From assembly GCA_028280615.1 (NCBI GenBank), contig JANQLK010000042.1:1-64000 (forward strand): a DNA stretch of 64,000 nucleotides, given 5' to 3'. Positions 1-8,818 of this stretch are shown here, piece by piece. Made by a program: the position numbers and the translations under genes. How positions within the stretch are numbered: the first letter of the stretch is position 1; the number at the start of each line of letters is the position of its first letter. The DNA comes from Woeseiaceae bacterium. GTDB taxonomy: Bacteria > Pseudomonadota > Gammaproteobacteria > Steroidobacterales > Woeseiaceae. The notes beneath the pieces were generated by a model. The model was not told the DNA's origin and ran no database searches. It saw nothing but the letters and a program-made list of their open reading frames with translations.

Positions 1-105
1 GGCGTTGCGGCTTCTCGCCATAGCCCCGCTATGGCTCGTCGCCGCGCCTTGCCAGCCACGAAAATCCGCGGCCGCCTCATGCACGTTATTTACGGGACAC
101 GACAC
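1..105. repeat. Truncated copy of a MITE-like palindromic element
   Basis: The first 105 bases match the inner part of the element at 16809-16966: the same core (GGCGTTGCGGC, then CTCGCCATAGC, then TCGTCGCCGCGCCTTGCC) in the same order and orientation. It ends in CGGGACACGACAC followed by TA, which resembles the reverse complement of the GTGTCCTGTCCCG terminus of the other copy. The left end lies outside the window. It contains no gene. It is probably a non-autonomous mobile or REP-type element, inferred from the inverted termini and the dispersed copies. Confidence 0.7.
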
Positions 106-189
106 TAGAACCTATCTCAAAACAGATCGCGGTCCCGCCGGCGCCGCCCGAGTTTCGCCGCCGCCGGCTGCCGTTCGGGCGACCGGTCG

Positions 190-198
190 TGGCATAAT
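190..198 (+). promoter_or_regulatory. Possible extended -10 promoter element of metG
   Basis: TGG followed by CATAAT lies 30 bases before the metG start and fits an extended -10 (TGn plus one mismatch from TATAAT). No convincing -35 is seen, as expected for extended -10 promoters. The implied leader is about 20-25 nt. Called by eye only. Confidence 0.35.
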
Positions 199-227
199 CG
201 CCGCCTTTGCCCGCGCCGCGATCGCCG

Positions 228-2246
228 ATGTCTGAAACCACCGCCGCCAAACGCAAGATTCTCGTCAGCAGCGCCCTGCCCTATGCCAACGGCTCGCTGC
301 ACATGGGGCATCTGGTCGAGTACCTGCAGACGGACATCTGGGTGCGTTTCCAGAAGCTTCGCGGGCATCGCTGCACCTACGTTTGCGCGAGCGATGCGCA
401 CGGCACGCCGATCATGATCAAGGCGAGGGAACTGGGCATTACGCCCGAGGCGCTCACCGAGCGCCTCTCGGCGGAGTTCGTCCGCGACTTCGGCGACTTT
501 GGCGTCAAGTTCGACAATTTCCACACGACGCATTCGCCCGAGAGCGAGGCGCTCACGACCGAGATCTACGAGGCGCTCAAGGCCGCCGGCGACATCTACA
601 CGAAGATGATCGAACAGGCCTACGACGAGAAGGAGGGCATGTTCCTGCCCGACCGCTTTGTCCGCGGCACGTGCCCTGTCTGCGGGGCTGAAGACCAGTA
701 CGGCGACGCCTGCGAAAACTGCCACTCGACGTATACGCCGGCCGATCTGATCGATCCGGTCTCGGTCGTGTCCGGAACGACGCCCGTAACGCGCGAATCC
801 GAGCACTATTTCTTCCGGCTGAGCGACTACGAGGAACGGCTCAAGCGCTGGATGCAGTCAGCAAATCTCGACGCCGCTGTGCTTGCAAAACTCGAGGAGT
901 GGTTCGAGGCCGGTCTCAAGGACTGGGACATTTCCCGGGACGCCCCTTACTTCGGCTTCCGTATCCCGGGCACGAAGGACAAGTATTTCTATGTCTGGCT
1001 CGATGCGCCTGTCGGTTATGCGGCGAGCTTCAAGAATCTCTGCGCGCGCCGCGACGATCTCGACTTCGATGAGTACTGGCGCCCGGGTCACGACACCGAG
1101 GTCTACCATTTCATCGGCAAGGACATCATTTACTTTCATATGCTGTTCTGGCCGGCGGTGCTCGAGGGCGCGGGCTGGCGGACACCGACGAGCGTTTTCG
1201 CGCACGGCTTTTTGACCGTCAACGGGCAGAAGATGTCGAAGTCGCGGGGGACGTTCATCACGGCGCGCACCTATCTGGACAACCTCGATCCCAACTACCT
1301 GCGCTACTACTACGCCGCAAAGCTCGGGCCGACGATCGAGGACATCGATCTGAACCTCGACGACTTCGTTGCGCGGGTCAATTCCGACCTGGTCGGCAAG
1401 CTCGTCAATATCGCGAGCCGCTGCGCGGGCTTCATCGGCAAGCGCTTCGACGGCAGGCTGGCTCAAGAGCTCGCCGATCCCGCGCTGTTCGACGAGGTCG
1501 GAGCCGCGTCGGACGCGATCGCCGGGCACTACGAGCGGCGCGAGTACTCGAAGGCCATGCGCCTGGTCATGGCGCTGGCCGACAAGGCGAACCGCTACAT
1601 CGACGAGCACAAGCCGTGGGTGATGATCAAGGACGACGCAAGGCAGGCCGAAGTCCAGTCCGTTTGCACCCAGGGCCTGAACCTGTTTCGCAGCCTCATG
1701 ATCTACCTGTCGCCCGTGCTCCCCGAGCTTGCGCGAAAGGCACAGGCGTTCCTGGGTGAGACGCACTGGCACTGGAACGATGCCGGCACGCCACGGCTCG
1801 GCGTCGCCATCAACAAATTCACTCCCCTGCTGACGCGCGCGGACGCGGACAAGGTCAACGCAATGGTCGAACAGTCGAAGCAATCCCTCGAATCCGACGA
1901 CGACGCCGAGGCGGATGAAGACACAATCGGGATCGACGACTTCATGAAGCTCGATCTGAGGATCGCGAGAATCGCCGCCGCCGAGCCCGTCGAGGGTGCG
2001 GACAAGCTGCTCAGGCTGACCCTGGACCTGGGCGACGGCGAGCGGCAGGTCTTCGCGGGCATCAAGGCGGCCTACGACCCCGCGACGCTGGTCGATCGCC
2101 ACGTGGTCGCGGTCGCGAACCTGGCACCAAGGAAGATGCGCTTCGGCGTCTCCGAGGGCATGGTCCTCGCGGCCGGCCCGGGCGGAGAAGAAATCTTCCT
2201 GCTGTCGCCCGATGCGGGTGCTGAAGCCGGGATGCGCGTCAAGTAG
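228..2246 (+). CDS. metG: Methionyl-tRNA synthetase
   Basis: Charges tRNA-Met with methionine in the cytoplasm (class I synthetase). The 672-residue product has the HIGH-type signature HMGH at residues 25-28. The zinc knuckle follows in the connective domain (CPVCG...CENC, about residues 150-168). KMSKS is at 335-339. A C-terminal EMAP/Arc1-like tRNA-binding and dimerisation domain starts around residue 570. Length and architecture match the long, dimeric bacterial form (about 675 residues). An in-frame ATG 21 bases upstream exists, but the chosen ATG gives the usual N-terminus just before the Rossmann fold and sits well behind the putative -10 element. Confidence 0.97.
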   Translation: MSETTAAKRKILVSSALPYANGSLHMGHLVEYLQTDIWVRFQKLRGHRCTYVCASDAHGTPIMIKARELGITPEALTERLSAEFVRDFGDFGVKFDNFHTTHSPESEALTTEIYEALKAAGDIYTKMIEQAYDEKEGMFLPDRFVRGTCPVCGAEDQYGDACENCHSTYTPADLIDPVSVVSGTTPVTRESEHYFFRLSDYEERLKRWMQSANLDAAVLAKLEEWFEAGLKDWDISRDAPYFGFRIPGTKDKYFYVWLDAPVGYAASFKNLCARRDDLDFDEYWRPGHDTEVYHFIGKDIIYFHMLFWPAVLEGAGWRTPTSVFAHGFLTVNGQKMSKSRGTFITARTYLDNLDPNYLRYYYAAKLGPTIEDIDLNLDDFVARVNSDLVGKLVNIASRCAGFIGKRFDGRLAQELADPALFDEVGAASDAIAGHYERREYSKAMRLVMALADKANRYIDEHKPWVMIKDDARQAEVQSVCTQGLNLFRSLMIYLSPVLPELARKAQAFLGETHWHWNDAGTPRLGVAINKFTPLLTRADADKVNAMVEQSKQSLESDDDAEADEDTIGIDDFMKLDLRIARIAAAEPVEGADKLLRLTLDLGDGERQVFAGIKAAYDPATLVDRHVVAVANLAPRKMRFGVSEGMVLAAGPGGEEIFLLSPDAGAEAGMRVK

Positions 2247-2475
2247 ACGTCAGAACGCGCTGATCTGCCACGGCGTTCCAGGAGCTATCTCCTAATTGCT
2301 CGCGGCCGCCCATCCCTCCATACTTCGTTGAGATGAATACGCCAGCTGTGATTTCGCCCGCCCGCAGGCTTCGCACACGGCCCGCGTCGACAGTCGCGCG
2401 GCGATGCGTGTCGCGCGGCCGGCAGACGGTCAGTAGCGCCCGCGGCGCGGGCGCACCGCGGCCGCCCGAGCTTTC

Positions 2476-3057
2476 ATGAGCGACATCGTCGTCATTCTCG
2501 TCGGCACCGTGCTGGTCAACAACTTCGTCCTGACCCGCTTTCTCGGGCTGTGCCCGTTCATCGGCGTCTCCCGGAATCTGGACGCCGCGGCCGGGATGTC
2601 GCTCGCGACGGCCTTCGTCCTGACGCTGTCTTCGGCCACGGCCTACCTGTTGCACGAGTACCTGCTCGTTCCGCTCGAACTCGAGTACTTGAGGACCTTG
2701 AGCTTCATACTCGTGATCGCCGCCAGCGTACAGTTCACGGAGATCATGGTCCGCCGGCTGAGTCCCCGGCTCGAGCAGGTGCTCGGCGTGTTCATCCCGT
2801 TGATCGCCACCAACTGCGCCGTGCTGGGCGTGGCCCTGCTCAACGTGCAGGAGGCAAAGAATTTCATCGGGTCGCTGTTTTTCGGACTCGGCGCGGCCGG
2901 CGGTTTCGCGCTCGTGCTCGTGCTGTTCGCAGCCATTCGCGACCGGGTCGACGCCGCGGACGTGCCTGCCGCGTTTCGCGGCGCGGCGATCGCCCTGATC
3001 ACGGCCGGCATCATGTCGATGGCCTTCTTGGGCTTCGCCGGCATGGCGAGGTCGTGA
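2476..3057 (+). CDS. rnfA: Rnf/Rsx electron transport complex subunit A
   Basis: Integral membrane subunit of the Rnf (Rsx) complex, which couples electron transfer between NADH and ferredoxin to Na+ or H+ movement. In enterobacteria the complex also keeps SoxR reduced. The 193 residues form about six hydrophobic helices. The family hallmark [18 protein letters not shown] is near the N-terminus and [13 protein letters not shown] lies near the middle; the cysteines in these two motifs are the conserved membrane [2Fe-2S] ligands shared with RnfE. First gene of the rnf operon, 229 bases after metG and 6 bases before rnfB. Confidence 0.97.
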   Translation: MSDIVVILVGTVLVNNFVLTRFLGLCPFIGVSRNLDAAAGMSLATAFVLTLSSATAYLLHEYLLVPLELEYLRTLSFILVIAASVQFTEIMVRRLSPRLEQVLGVFIPLIATNCAVLGVALLNVQEAKNFIGSLFFGLGAAGGFALVLVLFAAIRDRVDAADVPAAFRGAAIALITAGIMSMAFLGFAGMARS

Positions 3058-3063
3058 ACCGCG

Positions 3064-3561
3064 ATGTCGGGCTTACTCGTAGCCGTCCTAACGCTGGCCG
3101 GGATCGCACTGATCGCGGGCGTTGCCCTCGCCTATGCCGCGTCCAGGCTGCCGCCCGGTAAGCTCGACCGGGTCGAACAGGTCAACGCGCTGCTGCCGCA
3201 GACTCAATGCGCGCAGTGCGGCTATCCCGGCTGCAGGCCCTACGCGGCCGCGATCGTCGATCAAGGCGCCGCGATCAATTTGTGCCCGCCGGGCGGCCAG
3301 GACACCGTCGACCGGCTCGCGGAACTGCTCGATCGAGAGCCTGAGGCGCTCGAGGGCAAGGCGCCGGAACAACGACTCGTTGCGATGATCGACGAAGAAC
3401 TGTGCATCGGTTGCCTGCACTGCCGCAATGCCTGCCCCGTCGACGCTATCGTCGGCGCGCGCACCACGATGCACACGGTCATCGAAGCCGAGTGCACGGG
3501 CTGCGAGCTCTGCGTCGCCCCCTGTCCCGTGGACTGCATCGCCATGCAGGCACCGGCATGA
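3064..3561 (+). CDS. rnfB: Rnf/Rsx electron transport complex subunit B (polyferredoxin)
   Basis: Iron-sulfur subunit that passes electrons within Rnf. An N-terminal membrane helix is followed by a four-Cys [4Fe-4S] domain (CAQCGYPGC...CPPGG). Two classical ferredoxin motifs come next: CIGCLHCRNACP at about residues 115-126 and CTGCELCVAPCP at about 145-156. At 165 residues it is slightly shorter than the roughly 190-residue enterobacterial protein but keeps all clusters. Its stop overlaps the rnfC start (ATGA), suggesting translational coupling. Confidence 0.96.
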   Translation: MSGLLVAVLTLAGIALIAGVALAYAASRLPPGKLDRVEQVNALLPQTQCAQCGYPGCRPYAAAIVDQGAAINLCPPGGQDTVDRLAELLDREPEALEGKAPEQRLVAMIDEELCIGCLHCRNACPVDAIVGARTTMHTVIEAECTGCELCVAPCPVDCIAMQAPA

Positions 3562-5069
3562 GCGCGCCGACCTACGACCTCGGCACGGTGCATGGCGGGC
3601 TCCGGCTGCCGGCCCACAAGGAGGCGTCGACGGCCATGGCCATCCACGATGTGCCGGTGCCGGCCCAGCTCGTGCTGCCACTCGCCCAGCACGTCGGCGA
3701 GCCGGCCCAGCCCATCGTCGGTATCGGCGAGCGAGTGTTGAAGGGACAGCTCATCGCCGAGATCGACGGTACGCTCGGGGCACCTGTGCATGCGTCTTCC
3801 TCGGGGCGGATCGTGGCGATCGAACCCTGGCCGATATCCCGCCGCAACGGCGAGCGCGCACCGTGCATCGTCATCGAAACCGACGGCGAGGACCGGGCCA
3901 TCGAACCGGCCGAGGCGCCGGTCCCGTTCGATTCGCTGCCGCCGGACGTCCTGGCTGCCCGGATTCTGCAGGGCGGCATTGTCGGCCTCGGTGGCGCCGT
4001 GTTTCCGACCGCGCAAAAACTCATGCAGGCGTCGTCGACCGACACGACCCAGCTCCTGCTCAACGGCGTCGAGTGCGAGCCCTACATCAGCTGCGATGAC
4101 ATGCTCATGCGAGAGCGCGCCGAGGCCGTGATCCGAGGCGGCCAGATCCTCATGCACGCGCTCGGCGCCGACACCTGCTTCGTCGTCGTCGAGAGCGACA
4201 AGCCCGAAGCCATCGGGGCACTCGGAGAAGCGCTGGGTGGGATCGCCGACCCGCGAATCACGCTCAAGCAGGTGCCGACCATCTACCCGTCCGGCGGCGA
4301 GGACCAGCTCGTGCAGCTCGTCACCCGCCGGGAAGTGCCGAGCGGCGGCCTGCCGTCCGATGTCGGCTGCCTCGTGCAAAACGTCGGCACGGCGGCGGCG
4401 GTGTACGACTGGATCGAATCCTACGAGCCACTGTTGTCGCGCATCACGACCGTGACCGGCGATGGCGTCGCGCAGCCGATGAATGTCCGCGCACGCATCG
4501 GCACGACGGTCGCCGACGTCGTCAATTTCGCGGGCGGCTATACGGACCGGGCCGGGCAGCTGATCATTGGCGGGCCGATGTGCGGCAAATCGGTGACCAC
4601 GGACCGGGTTCCGCTGGTCAAAGCGACGAACTGTATCCTCGTGCTCGCCGAGCCCGTGACAAGCGGCATCGAGCGCCCGTGTATCCGCTGCGGCGAGTGC
4701 GCGGAGGTCTGTCCCGTTCAGCTCCTTCCGCAGCAGCTCTACTGGTATGCGGCCGCGGACGACGAGGATCAGCTTCGCGACTACGGGCTGACGGACTGCA
4801 TCGAGTGCGGCTGCTGCGACCTCGTGTGCCCGAGCCACATTCCGCTCACGGCGGATTTCCGCAAGGCCAAGGCGCACATACGCGAGCAGGCGGACGAGAA
4901 GGCGCGCGCCGAGCGCGCGCGGCGGCGATTCGAGCAGCGCAACGAACGGATCAGGCGCGAACAGGAGTCTCGCGCGAGGGAACTCGAGGCCCAGAAGACG
5001 GCCGCGAAGTCGGCCGGCAGGAACGTGATTGCCGAACTCCTGAAGCGCAGGCAGGACAAGGGCCTGTGA
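3558..5069 (+). CDS. rnfC: Rnf/Rsx electron transport complex subunit C
   Basis: Peripheral subunit that binds NADH and FMN and carries two [4Fe-4S] clusters. The start is the ATG overlapping the rnfB stop; the protein has 503 residues. The N-terminal region resembles NqrA/RnfC barrel-sandwich domains. A SLBB/NADH-binding core follows (GGAVFPTAQK, NGVECEPY). Two cluster motifs, CIRCGECAEVCP and CIECGCCDLVCP, lie near residues 375-425. A charged helical tail (about residues 440-500) is much shorter than the long repeat-rich tail of E. coli RsxC. Its stop codon lies inside the outer arm of the repeat at 5060-5324. Confidence 0.96.
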   Translation: MSAPTYDLGTVHGGLRLPAHKEASTAMAIHDVPVPAQLVLPLAQHVGEPAQPIVGIGERVLKGQLIAEIDGTLGAPVHASSSGRIVAIEPWPISRRNGERAPCIVIETDGEDRAIEPAEAPVPFDSLPPDVLAARILQGGIVGLGGAVFPTAQKLMQASSTDTTQLLLNGVECEPYISCDDMLMRERAEAVIRGGQILMHALGADTCFVVVESDKPEAIGALGEALGGIADPRITLKQVPTIYPSGGEDQLVQLVTRREVPSGGLPSDVGCLVQNVGTAAAVYDWIESYEPLLSRITTVTGDGVAQPMNVRARIGTTVADVVNFAGGYTDRAGQLIIGGPMCGKSVTTDRVPLVKATNCILVLAEPVTSGIERPCIRCGECAEVCPVQLLPQQLYWYAAADDEDQLRDYGLTDCIECGCCDLVCPSHIPLTADFRKAKAHIREQADEKARAERARRRFEQRNERIRREQESRARELEAQKTAAKSAGRNVIAELLKRRQDKGL

Positions 5070-5324
5070 ACACGATGTCGGTGAGCCCTGTTGCCCCTGA
5101 AAACGCCTCAATGGAGGCGCGAGGAGAGAAGTTTGGTCGCTCCAAATGAACGACGAGCAACGCGCAGTGAGGCGTTTTCAGGGGCAACCCGAAGGGCCGG
5201 TCCCCTGTTTCCGCCGGCGGCGTTGTCAGTCGCTCATTTAGCGGTGCTAAACCGCGCTCCTTCCGCCTTGCCGGACGAAAACAGGGCCTCCGGCAGGGTT
5301 CACCGACATCGTGTTCACAGGCCC
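5060..5324. repeat. Head-to-head pair of structured repeat units between rnfC and rnfD
   Basis: Outer arms 5060-5090 and 5294-5324 are inverted copies matching at 30 of 31 positions. Inside are two diverged units in opposite orientation. Unit 1 (5091-5188, plus) has a perfect 21-bp stem (5090-5110 with 5168-5188) and an inner hairpin TTTGG/CCAAA (5132-5146). Unit 2 (5189-5293, minus) has an imperfect GC-rich stem and an inner hairpin TTTAGC/GCTAAA (5237-5251). The units align through the loop (AGGAG...GTTTxG...AAATGA.CGAC...CAACGC), while stem bases differ in compensating pairs. This is the only break in an otherwise overlapping operon. It is probably a REP/BIME-like or structured RNA element; the identity is inferred. 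Confidence 0.8.
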
Positions 5325-5329
5325 TGACC

Positions 5330-6382
5330 GTGGAGTTCGAGCGCCGCGAAGCCCCGCATATCGCCCCGGATACGGACGTGCCCCGCATCATGCTGCAGGT
5401 GCTCGCCGCGCTCATCCCGGCCGCGGTTGCCCACGTATGGTTTTTCGGCCCGGGATTCCTGTTCAATCTCGGCATTGCCAGCCTGTTCTGCGTGGCTGGC
5501 GAGGCGCTCGTTCAGAAGCTCAGGCATCGTCCGCCCGAGGTGGCCCTGAGCGACTACTCGGCTATCGTAACGGCCGCCCTGCTCGCCTTCGCGCTGCCGT
5601 CGCTGACGCCGTGGTGGGTGACGGCCACGGGCGCCTTGTTCGGTATCGTCGTCGCGAAGCACCTGTACGGCGGTATCGGCTTCAACGTCTTCAACCCCGC
5701 GATGGCCGGGTACGTGGTCATCCTCGTCGCCTTTCCCATGCACCTGAACCTCTGGGTCGCGCCGCGCATGGGCGACATCGATTATCAGTACCTGACGCTG
5801 TTCGAGACCGTGCGTTATACGCTGACGGGTGTACTGCCGGACGCGCTGCCCTTCGACGCCGTGAGCCGGGCAACACCCCTCGACGCGATGAAATCGGGCC
5901 TCAACAACGCGCGCACGGTCGCCGAGGTGAGGACGCTGCCGATCATGGGCGACTTCGGCGGCCGAGGCTGGGAGTGGATAGGCAATTTCATCGCCATCGG
6001 CGGTTTCTGGCTGCTCTGGCGTAAGGTCATCCGCTGGCACATTCCGGTCGGCGTCGGCGTGGGCCTGCTCGCCCCGGCGATGCTCATGTACCTGATCAAT
6101 CCCGACATTTACCCGTCGCCCGGCTTCCACCTGTTCGGCGGCGCGTCGATACTGTGCGCGTTTTTCATCGCGACCGACCCGGTGTCCGCCGCGACCAGTC
6201 CGAGGGGGCGCCTGATATACGGGGCGGGCATCGGCCTGCTGGTCTACTGTATTCGGGGCTTCGGCGCCTACGCCGACGGCGTCGCGTTCGCCGTGCTGAT
6301 CATGAACATGGCCGCGCCGGCCATCGACAGGCTGACCCGGCCGCGCATCGTCGGCCACGGCAGTGGAGTCATCGGCCCATGA
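5330..6382 (+). CDS. rnfD: Rnf/Rsx electron transport complex subunit D
   Basis: Membrane subunit with covalently bound FMN, related to NqrB. The 350 residues contain about nine hydrophobic helices. VSRATPLDAMKSG (about residues 180-192) holds the threonine that corresponds to the flavin-attachment site of the family. The start is a GTG at 5330 that gives the expected N-terminus (PHIAPDTDVPRIMLQVL); it lies just 6 bases after the outer arm of the preceding repeat. No strong ribosome-binding site is visible, so expression may depend on the repeat region. The stop overlaps the rnfG start. Confidence 0.95.
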   Translation: MEFERREAPHIAPDTDVPRIMLQVLAALIPAAVAHVWFFGPGFLFNLGIASLFCVAGEALVQKLRHRPPEVALSDYSAIVTAALLAFALPSLTPWWVTATGALFGIVVAKHLYGGIGFNVFNPAMAGYVVILVAFPMHLNLWVAPRMGDIDYQYLTLFETVRYTLTGVLPDALPFDAVSRATPLDAMKSGLNNARTVAEVRTLPIMGDFGGRGWEWIGNFIAIGGFWLLWRKVIRWHIPVGVGVGLLAPAMLMYLINPDIYPSPGFHLFGGASILCAFFIATDPVSAATSPRGRLIYGAGIGLLVYCIRGFGAYADGVAFAVLIMNMAAPAIDRLTRPRIVGHGSGVIGP

Positions 6383-7020
6383 GCGGCGCCGGAATCGCGA
6401 GGAGCGGACTGACGCTGGCGCTGATCGCGTCGATTTGCACGGCTCTCGTTGCCGTGAACTACCAGCTCACCGAGGAGCCCATCGAAAGAAATCGTCAGGC
6501 GATGCTCGAGCAGAGCCTTACACCGGCGCTCGCGAACGTTCTGTTCGACGGCAACGTCACCGAATCGATGCTGGTATTGCCCGCCCCGCACGGCCTGCCG
6601 GGCAGCGATGACGCCATCGTCTACCGCGTCTACTCGGGCGGGGAGCCCGTGGCCGCCCTGTTCGCGGTCACCGCACGCAACGGCTACGCGGGACCGATCC
6701 GGATACTGCTCGGCGTTCGCTACGACGGTGAGGTTTCGGGCCTGCGCATACTCGAGCATCGCGAAACGCCGGGGCTTGGCGACCGCATCGTCTCGACGCG
6801 GTCCGATTGGGTCTTCCAGTTCGACGGACGCTCGCTGGGCGACCCGCCGCAAGAGGACTGGGCACTCAAGACGGACGGCGGAGAGTTCGACCAGCTGACC
6901 GGCGCATCGGTCACGCCGCGGGCTGTCGTACAGGCGATCCGCGAGACGTTGATATACTTCGAGGCAAACCGCGATTCGCTATTCGCCCAGCCGGCCGCTG
7001 CCACGGATTCCACGCCATGA
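6379..7020 (+). CDS. rnfG: Rnf/Rsx electron transport complex subunit G
   Basis: Periplasm-facing subunit with covalent FMN, related to NqrC. A single N-terminal helix (about residues 8-28) anchors a soluble domain. TGASVTPRAV near residues 175-184 matches the SGAT-type motif whose final threonine carries FMN through a phosphoester bond. The ATG start overlaps the rnfD stop (ATGA) and gives 213 residues, the usual length. The stop overlaps rnfE. Confidence 0.95.
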   Translation: MSGAGIARSGLTLALIASICTALVAVNYQLTEEPIERNRQAMLEQSLTPALANVLFDGNVTESMLVLPAPHGLPGSDDAIVYRVYSGGEPVAALFAVTARNGYAGPIRILLGVRYDGEVSGLRILEHRETPGLGDRIVSTRSDWVFQFDGRSLGDPPQEDWALKTDGGEFDQLTGASVTPRAVVQAIRETLIYFEANRDSLFAQPAAATDSTP

Positions 7021-7691
7021 CCGAGCGAACTTTCGCAGAGCACCTGTCCCGCGGACTGTGGGCCGACAATCCCGGGCTCGTGCAGCTGCTGGGGCTGTGT
7101 CCGCTTCTGGCTGTCACGACGAGCTTCGTCAACGGGCTTGGCTTGGGAGTAGCAACGCTCGTCGTACTGACGCTCTCGAACGTGCTCGTCTCCGCGACGC
7201 GGCGCCTCCTGAGCCATGAGATCCGGATTCCCATCTATGTGCTGATCATCGCGAGCCTCGTCACCTGCATCGAACTCAATTTCAAGGCCTGGTTTCCGAC
7301 TCTCGACCGCTCGCTCGGTATTTTCATACCGCTGATCGTAACCAACTGCGCAATCGTCGCGCGGGCCGAAGTATTCGCGTCGCGCAATACGGTGACCGCG
7401 AGCCTCGCCGACGGACTCGGCATGGGCCTGGGCTTCACGCTGCTGCTCGTTTCGGTCGGTGCGTTTCGCGAGCTCATCGGTCAGGGCACGATGATGTCCG
7501 GTCTCGACATGCTGCTGGGCGGTGAACCGATGCGGGGGCTCGTCCTCGCGGATGGCGGCTGGCTGCTTGCGCTGCTGCCGCCAGGGGCCTTCATGAGTCT
7601 GGGGCTGGCCGTCGCGCTCAAGAACACGCTGGACCGCCGCCGCAGACTCAAGAGCGGCGCGCCGATGTCACGCCCGCTCAGCCGTTCATGA
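7017..7691 (+). CDS. rnfE: Rnf/Rsx electron transport complex subunit E
   Basis: Six-helix membrane subunit homologous to RnfA, inserted with the opposite topology. The 224-residue protein starts at the ATG overlapping the rnfG stop. It shows the conserved segments NPGLVQLLGLCPLLAV and TNCAIVARAEVFAS, whose cysteines are the shared membrane [2Fe-2S] ligands. Its stop overlaps the nth start, the same gene order as in E. coli. Confidence 0.95.
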   Translation: MTERTFAEHLSRGLWADNPGLVQLLGLCPLLAVTTSFVNGLGLGVATLVVLTLSNVLVSATRRLLSHEIRIPIYVLIIASLVTCIELNFKAWFPTLDRSLGIFIPLIVTNCAIVARAEVFASRNTVTASLADGLGMGLGFTLLLVSVGAFRELIGQGTMMSGLDMLLGGEPMRGLVLADGGWLLALLPPGAFMSLGLAVALKNTLDRRRRLKSGAPMSRPLSRS

Positions 7692-8323
7692 ACCGGGAGA
7701 AGCGTACGGCCATCTTCGAGACGCTGAAGGCCGCCAACCCGTCGCCGAAAACCGAGCTCTGTTACACCACGCCGTTCGAACTGCTCATCGCCGTGATCCT
7801 GTCGGCGCAGGCAACCGACGTCGGCGTGAACAAGGCGACGGCCAGGCTGTTCCCGGTCGCCAATACGCCGCAGGCTGTCCTCGATCTCGGCCTCGAGGGT
7901 CTGACGGGCTACATACGCACGATTGGCCTGTTCAACAGCAAGGCGGCCAATATCATGAAGACCTGCCGGATCCTGGTCGAGCACCATGACGGCGAGGTGC
8001 CTCAATCGCGGGACGCCCTCGAGGCCCTGCCCGGCGTCGGCCGCAAGACCGCCAACGTCGTCCTGAACGAAGCCTTCGGCGTGCCGACGATCGCCGTCGA
8101 CACGCATATCTTTCGCGTCTCGAATCGTACCGCGATCGCGCCCGGCAAGACGCCGCTCGAGGTGGAGAAGCGGCTGCTGCGCCTCGTACCCGAGGAGTTC
8201 AGGAAAGACGCGCACCACTGGCTGATTCTGCACGGCCGGTACGTATGCAAGGCGCGCAAACCGCTGTGCGGCGAGTGTTCGATCGTCGAATGGTGCGAGT
8301 ATCGCAACAAGGAGGTCGCGTGA
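7688..8323 (+). CDS. nth: Endonuclease III (DNA glycosylase/AP lyase)
   Basis: Base-excision repair enzyme that removes oxidised pyrimidines and cleaves abasic sites. The 211 residues carry the helix-hairpin-helix with the catalytic lysine (LPGVGRKTANVVLNEAFG, about residues 113-130). The following VDTHIFRVSNR holds the catalytic aspartate. The C-terminal [4Fe-4S] loop has four cysteines in C-x6-C-x2-C-x5-C spacing (CKARKPLCGECSIVEWC). Translationally coupled to rnfE and followed by a GTGA overlap with the DUF1841 gene. Confidence 0.97.
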   Translation: MNREKRTAIFETLKAANPSPKTELCYTTPFELLIAVILSAQATDVGVNKATARLFPVANTPQAVLDLGLEGLTGYIRTIGLFNSKAANIMKTCRILVEHHDGEVPQSRDALEALPGVGRKTANVVLNEAFGVPTIAVDTHIFRVSNRTAIAPGKTPLEVEKRLLRLVPEEFRKDAHHWLILHGRYVCKARKPLCGECSIVEWCEYRNKEVA

Positions 8324-8748
8324 TTTTCGGCCAGGATCGCGGTGCCCTGCGCCGCATGTATGCCGAGGCCTGGACCAAACGCGACGCCGGCCAGGCAATG
8401 TCGGCGCTCGAGCAGCAGATCGCCGACGTCATTGCCGACCATCCCGAGTACGTCGCAGCCGTTACAGCCGAAGAGATCGATCGCGACTTCCTGCCCGAGG
8501 GCGGTCAGACGAATCCGTTCCTGCACATGGGCTTGCACCTGTCGCTCAGGGAGCAGATTGCAACCGACCGGCCCGCGGGCATACGCAGCCTGTTTACGGG
8601 CCTGCTCGAATCGGTCGGCAACCGCCACGACGCCGAGCACCGGATGATCGAATGCCTTGCAGAGACGCTCTGGGAGGCACAGAGTCGGAGTGCGCCGCCG
8701 GACGAGCGTCGCTATCTGGAATGTCTGGAGCGACTCGCGCGCAGGTAA
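8320..8748 (+). CDS. DUF1841 family protein
   Basis: Small soluble protein of unknown function found mostly in proteobacteria. The 142 residues show the family pattern FGQDR...LEQQIADVIADHPEY and the block TNPFLHMGLHLSLREQIATDRP (about residues 63-84). The start is a GTG overlapping the nth stop, which places it as the last gene of the rnf-nth transcription unit. No catalytic residues can be assigned. Confidence 0.88.
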   Translation: MIFGQDRGALRRMYAEAWTKRDAGQAMSALEQQIADVIADHPEYVAAVTAEEIDRDFLPEGGQTNPFLHMGLHLSLREQIATDRPAGIRSLFTGLLESVGNRHDAEHRMIECLAETLWEAQSRSAPPDERRYLECLERLARR

Positions 8749-8818
8749 CGTCCTGTCCGGTTGATCGTAATAAATCGATCGGGCTTCCGGTCTGGTTCGA
8801 CACAGCAGTAGGTGAATC

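Noticed and set aside
3261..5111. A 616-codon minus-strand open frame opposite rnfB and rnfC
   Set aside because: Antisense to conserved rnf genes and without protein-like features.
8751..8775. GTCCTGTCCGGTTGATCG resembling the GTGTCCTGTCCCGTTAATTCG terminus
   Set aside because: Match is short and imperfect, with no partner end in the 70-base gap before the MNIO gene.
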